64,000 bases of DNA from Gnetum montanum (lineage: Eukaryota; Streptophyta; Gnetopsida; Gnetales; Gnetaceae), in assembly GCA_015680685.1 (NCBI GenBank), contig MNCI01005623.1, forward strand, positions 653,835 to 717,834. The letters are read 5' to 3'. The notes beneath the pieces are model-generated. The model was not told the DNA's origin. It saw nothing but the letters and a program-made list of their open reading frames with translations, and did not search any database. The position numbers and the translations under genes were made by a program. Every line of letters begins with the position of its first letter. Position 1 is the first letter of the stretch. Below, in pieces: positions 60,536 to 64,000 of this stretch.

Positions 60536-61372
60536 TGAGTAGTGGGTACCCCCTTCACCCAACTATATAAATCAAAAGTGTTCATGCATGATCCTATCAA
60601 ATTTTGTGAATGGGAATAGTTGTAGCATCTAGATTGTTATGCCTTGATTGTAGTTTGCTATCTTTCCATTTGGACTAGTGGTAGCTTTGTCATGTATGAT
60701 TTAGTCCAATGTGAGGCATATGATTGTTGATGTTGTTTTGGCTTTATTCTAATCCTAATGATAATAGAGAAATTAATTATTTAATCTAATTAACAATGGG
60801 AAGATAAAGTTTAAACTAGCCTATGGGTGATGAGTGTTCATTCCTAGGTGCCTTACACATCCTAAACCCATGTATCCACTACTAGAATTACCAAGTTCTA
60901 CACTACTAGGCGAACCAAGCAATAATGTTGCTAGAATTACCAAGTGAATACATGTTTATGCTTGAAACTAGTTGCTCTCATTCTTCCAATTCATTAATGT
61001 GCATGGAAGTGTAAATATTAACTAAGTACATGGAATATAAATTGCATTAAAAGTAAATTTAATCTAAGTTAAAGTGTTACAATGAATAAGAATCAATCTC
61101 GATCTTATTGTCATTCATGGAATGTGTCTAGGTACATTGCGACTCAAATAAGATGTCATACAATTAACTCAAATCAACATTGTGGGCACTCATTGATTAT
61201 TCTCTAAGACCATGAAATAAAAACTCAAGGGTTTGACTACTTTATTGATAAAAGAATTGGATGCATTATGTGCCCAAGTGTTGCATTTATAGGTAGGCAT
61301 GCATCTCATGATCTTAGATATCTAATAATGTAGCATGTGATTCAATATCATGGCTTCAATATCAAGGCCTAA
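60536..61372 (-). mobile_element. 5' LTR of the interrupted Athila/Tat-like element
   Basis: Aligns with the 3' LTR at 48321-49169. Its first about 20 bases are missing because the next element inserted at TTAGG near its start. TATA-like CCTATAAATGCAACACTTGG is at about 61300-61280. Confidence 0.75.
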
Positions 61373-62220
61373 TGAGTGGCGAGGTATCCCAACACTCAAC
61401 TATACAAATACGAGAGTTACACACGCGATCTGATCGAACTCTGCAGACTAAGTGCCTACACACCTCATGGAACACTTAGGGTTAATCATTCATGTCTTCC
61501 TAGACTTACTTGTACTTGTCATGGTTGTATGGTTAAGCAAGTCTAAGGTATATGATTTTTATGTTTTTTCTATTTTATCTCCTATGCTAACAAGGTGAAG
61601 GGTTGAAGAGACTAATTGACTAACTCTAACTAACTAACTAAGCCTTAATTAACCTAGTGTCAGCATCCATTCCCACTTACCATTCACACCCTGAACTGAT
61701 GTAACCTTGGTTACCAAACGCTAATTGTTGCTGGGATCACCAAGCATAACGCACGTGCTCAAAGCGGTCGTATTGAAGCACTTAACTATGAGAGAAGGGT
61801 TGAGAGAGATTTAATGACTAATACAACAATTAAATGGCGCGAATAATAAATAATAGTAAATAAAGTCCTATTTAGCCTATTCCATGCACTGCAAGGTTTA
61901 TCCAAGAAGTTCATCTTTATTTCCGTACACAACTTGTGTTTAGGTACAATATTGCTCGAATAAAGATCCTTTCACTTTGGAGTTTCTATTGAGGGCACAT
62001 GGAAATTAATCTATCTTTGGAGAGGTCAAACTTCCAAAGTTTTGCTATGGTCTAAGCCTAGGATGAGAAACAAGGGAGAGCTACCTCTTATTTATAGACT
62101 TGGCGATGCATCGCGATATTGTGGGGGACGACATGATATCGTGTACGTGATATCACGGGGGATGTGATATTGTGGTGGATGCAATATCACTGCCCATGCG
62201 ATATCGCATCCCATCATACC
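61373..62220 (-). mobile_element. 3' LTR of a further Athila/Tat-like element, nested in the previous LTR
   Basis: On the minus strand it starts (GG)TATGATGGGATGCGATATCGC, has TCTATAAATAAGAGG (TATA, about 62090) and ends GGATACCTCGCCACTCA. It keeps many CpG sites and complete GATATCG motifs, so it looks younger than its relatives and is closest to 2721-3579 in its last bases. Confidence 0.7.
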
Positions 62221-64000
62221 CCCATGAGTGAATGAAAACTCATCCTTGAGTTCCTTACAAAATATTGGAAAGGTATGGGATAATTGACTCAAAATGGAAC
62301 TAATGGGATGACATGTGAACAGATCATCATTACAAGACATGAAAAAATGGGTGTTCATGACAACAAGAGTGAACACCTTATTACATTTGAAATCAGGCCT
62401 TATTTGGCAATGGAGAAAGAGAGAGAGAGAAAGAAGTTTTGCTGCTGCCAATGCCAAGATTGCACCTTTCGTTGTTCATCTGTAAGCGCACCATTGATCT
62501 TGCTCCTTGCGTAACTGCTTTCAGTGCTGCTTCATTCCAAGTGTTCCCTCCAAATCCAATTTGTTGTTGTATGATTTTCATCTACACACACAACAGAATC
62601 TTATATTAGCAAGGGTAAATGAATCTCAATCTAGTTGATACCTTGCTTCAGTAAAAGGTTCATTGGCTGGGTTGTGGTATGGCTGATACAGGTCTGGAGA
62701 TATATTAATGATGACTATCGAAGGTGTAGGGGCTAGGAGAAAATCGAAAAAATTGGACCCCATACCCCCATGACTAATCGCAAACCTTCGGTAGTGAGAG
62801 AATGGAAAAAGAAAAGGAATAATAAAGAGGAAGAAAAAGAGACAACTATAATGTCTATGAAATGGATGTCAAGATGGAAATGAAAAAAATAAAATGAATT
62901 GCAAAAATGATAGGGGAAAGAGATTAACTAGTGCACAAAATAGGAATGTCAGTGGGTCCTCTCTAAAGTAGGCTCATGCCCTTAATGCCATGACAAACCC
63001 ATATTCAAAGAGTCCATAGGCTCTAGGAATGTCATTTGGAATAAGAGTTAAATTCTTAACCACAAGAATTTACCTAAAAGAAAATAATGCATCAACCAAA
63101 ATATACACTAATGATACAACTGGCAATGACGTGAATAATGGAGAGAAGGATGGAGAGAAGAGACTGGAATGGAATCCCAAGAACAAGGTGGTGTACAGCC
63201 CCTTGTGTGTTTAATGATTAATGTGACTCAGAAAATCTCATTCCAAGTTCGGCCTCAAAAAAACCATATCTAGTGACTTCGCATCAATGCATTCGGCCAA
63301 TCCATCCTCTCGAAGTAACAAGAATGCCTTCACCCAAGAGCCACTACCATTTCGATGAAATGAAGGAGAAGAGAATGTGAAGCAAGAAGGGCCTTAGATA
63401 GAGGAAACATTTTTATTTTAGTTCCATAACCAGTGCTTGTAGCCCAAATGATTATTTTTTCTAAGGGGTTTGCTTTGAATTCTCACTATTTTTTTTGTTT
63501 TATGTGTTTATGCGTGAGAACCACACCATGCAAAGACTTTGTTATTTTTATTAGCTCAGCTTCCCGATAATTGGGTAACGTCGAAGTAGTAAGAAAATTC
63601 AAGAAGAAAACATCCAATAACCCAAGAGAATGGCCAACACAAATGCATCAAGTTCGCTTGAAGTCACACCCTTTTCAATCCTTGAGTCCTTTTTTAGTTT
63701 GAGAAATACCCAATCACTGATTTGTTAGGGTTCTTATTATTGAGAAGGGGGACTGTACAGCTCTAAGCCAAGAGAGACCATAGAATTTTGTGGATGTATG
63801 GATGAAGTGGACTCATTGCCTACCATATCAAAAGAACATACTGTTGGCACATTTTTACCATTTCATGGAACAGGTGGACTTACTTGCAAATGGTGAGGTA
63901 CCGAATCCTAATGAACTGAAATTGTTCAAGGAGGATTATGTTCTTTCTTGTAAAGAATTCTGCAACAGTTAATTAACCATGAAGTTGGAATAGAAATGAA
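62221..64000 (-). other. 3' internal region of the younger Athila-like element
   Basis: Begins with the family pre-PPT phrase (minus-strand CTCAAGGATGAGTTTTCATTC) and is collinear with 49170-51100. I see no retroviral domain. ORFs such as 62284-62514, 63029-63214 and 63790-63972 (+) have no recognisable motif. The rest of the element lies beyond 64000. Confidence 0.55.

Noticed and set aside
63790-63972. 60-codon + ORF at the window end
   Set aside because: No recognisable domain. It lies in the 3' non-coding part of the Athila-like element, antisense to it.
1-64000. CRISPR array, prokaryotic operon, tRNA or rRNA gene, riboswitch
   Set aside because: No regular spacer-repeat arrays, no cloverleaf or rRNA signatures. 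Plant transposon content throughout.

Overview
This window looks like intergenic DNA from the large, repeat-rich nuclear genome of a seed plant. It is AT-rich throughout. It carries chromovirus and Athila/Tat-like Ty3/gypsy elements, Ty1/copia, LINE and Mutator-like relics, plant-type telomere motifs (TTTAGGG), and genes with plant-style GT-AG introns. The depth of decay and nesting would suit a gymnosperm, but the sequence does not prove that. I see no intact gene, no rRNA or tRNA gene, and no prokaryotic system. Three ambiguous bases (N) lie at 9434, 55744 and 57274.

Layout. 1-3579: the 3' end of an Athila/Tat-like element on the + strand, with a long decayed ORF in the env position followed by its LTR. 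4390-5830: an unidentified minus-strand coding relic. 7.3-10.2 kb: a decayed MULE transposase between diverged direct repeats. 10.4-12.7 kb: tandem repeats, including interstitial telomere-like DNA. 12.9-14.4 kb: a less repetitive, more GC-rich island with a decayed RING E3-ligase-like gene and an exon-like segment. 15.7-40.3 kb: one minus-strand LINE cut into four pieces by three insertions. These are a solo LTR-D that contains an inverted LTR-D, which contains a Ty1/copia element, which contains a solo LTR; a solo Athila-like LTR; and a complete-length chromovirus (E1, 30474-39578). 44.1-48.1 kb: a decayed minus-strand gene with a Ulp1 (C48) protease domain. 48.3-61.4 kb: a minus-strand Athila/Tat-like element split by a second chromovirus copy (E2, about 52450-58778). 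61.4-64 kb: the 3' end of another Athila-like element inserted in the first one's 5' LTR.

The main discovery candidate is the chromovirus family. Both copies carry, between the primer binding site and gag and in ANTISENSE orientation, a multi-exon gene of about 1.9-2.1 kb. In both copies it has a TATA box about 90-100 bp before its ATG, a Plant-Mobile-Domain-like N-terminal half and a coiled-coil C-terminal exon. Position, orientation and at least the last intron are shared, although the copies are diverged and sit in unrelated targets. The gene therefore travelled with the element. It is decayed here, so any function is inference.

Stop codons in the long relics are mostly TAG, with fewer TGA and TAA, and frameshifts are few. 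This fits cytosine-methylation decay of silenced transposons.
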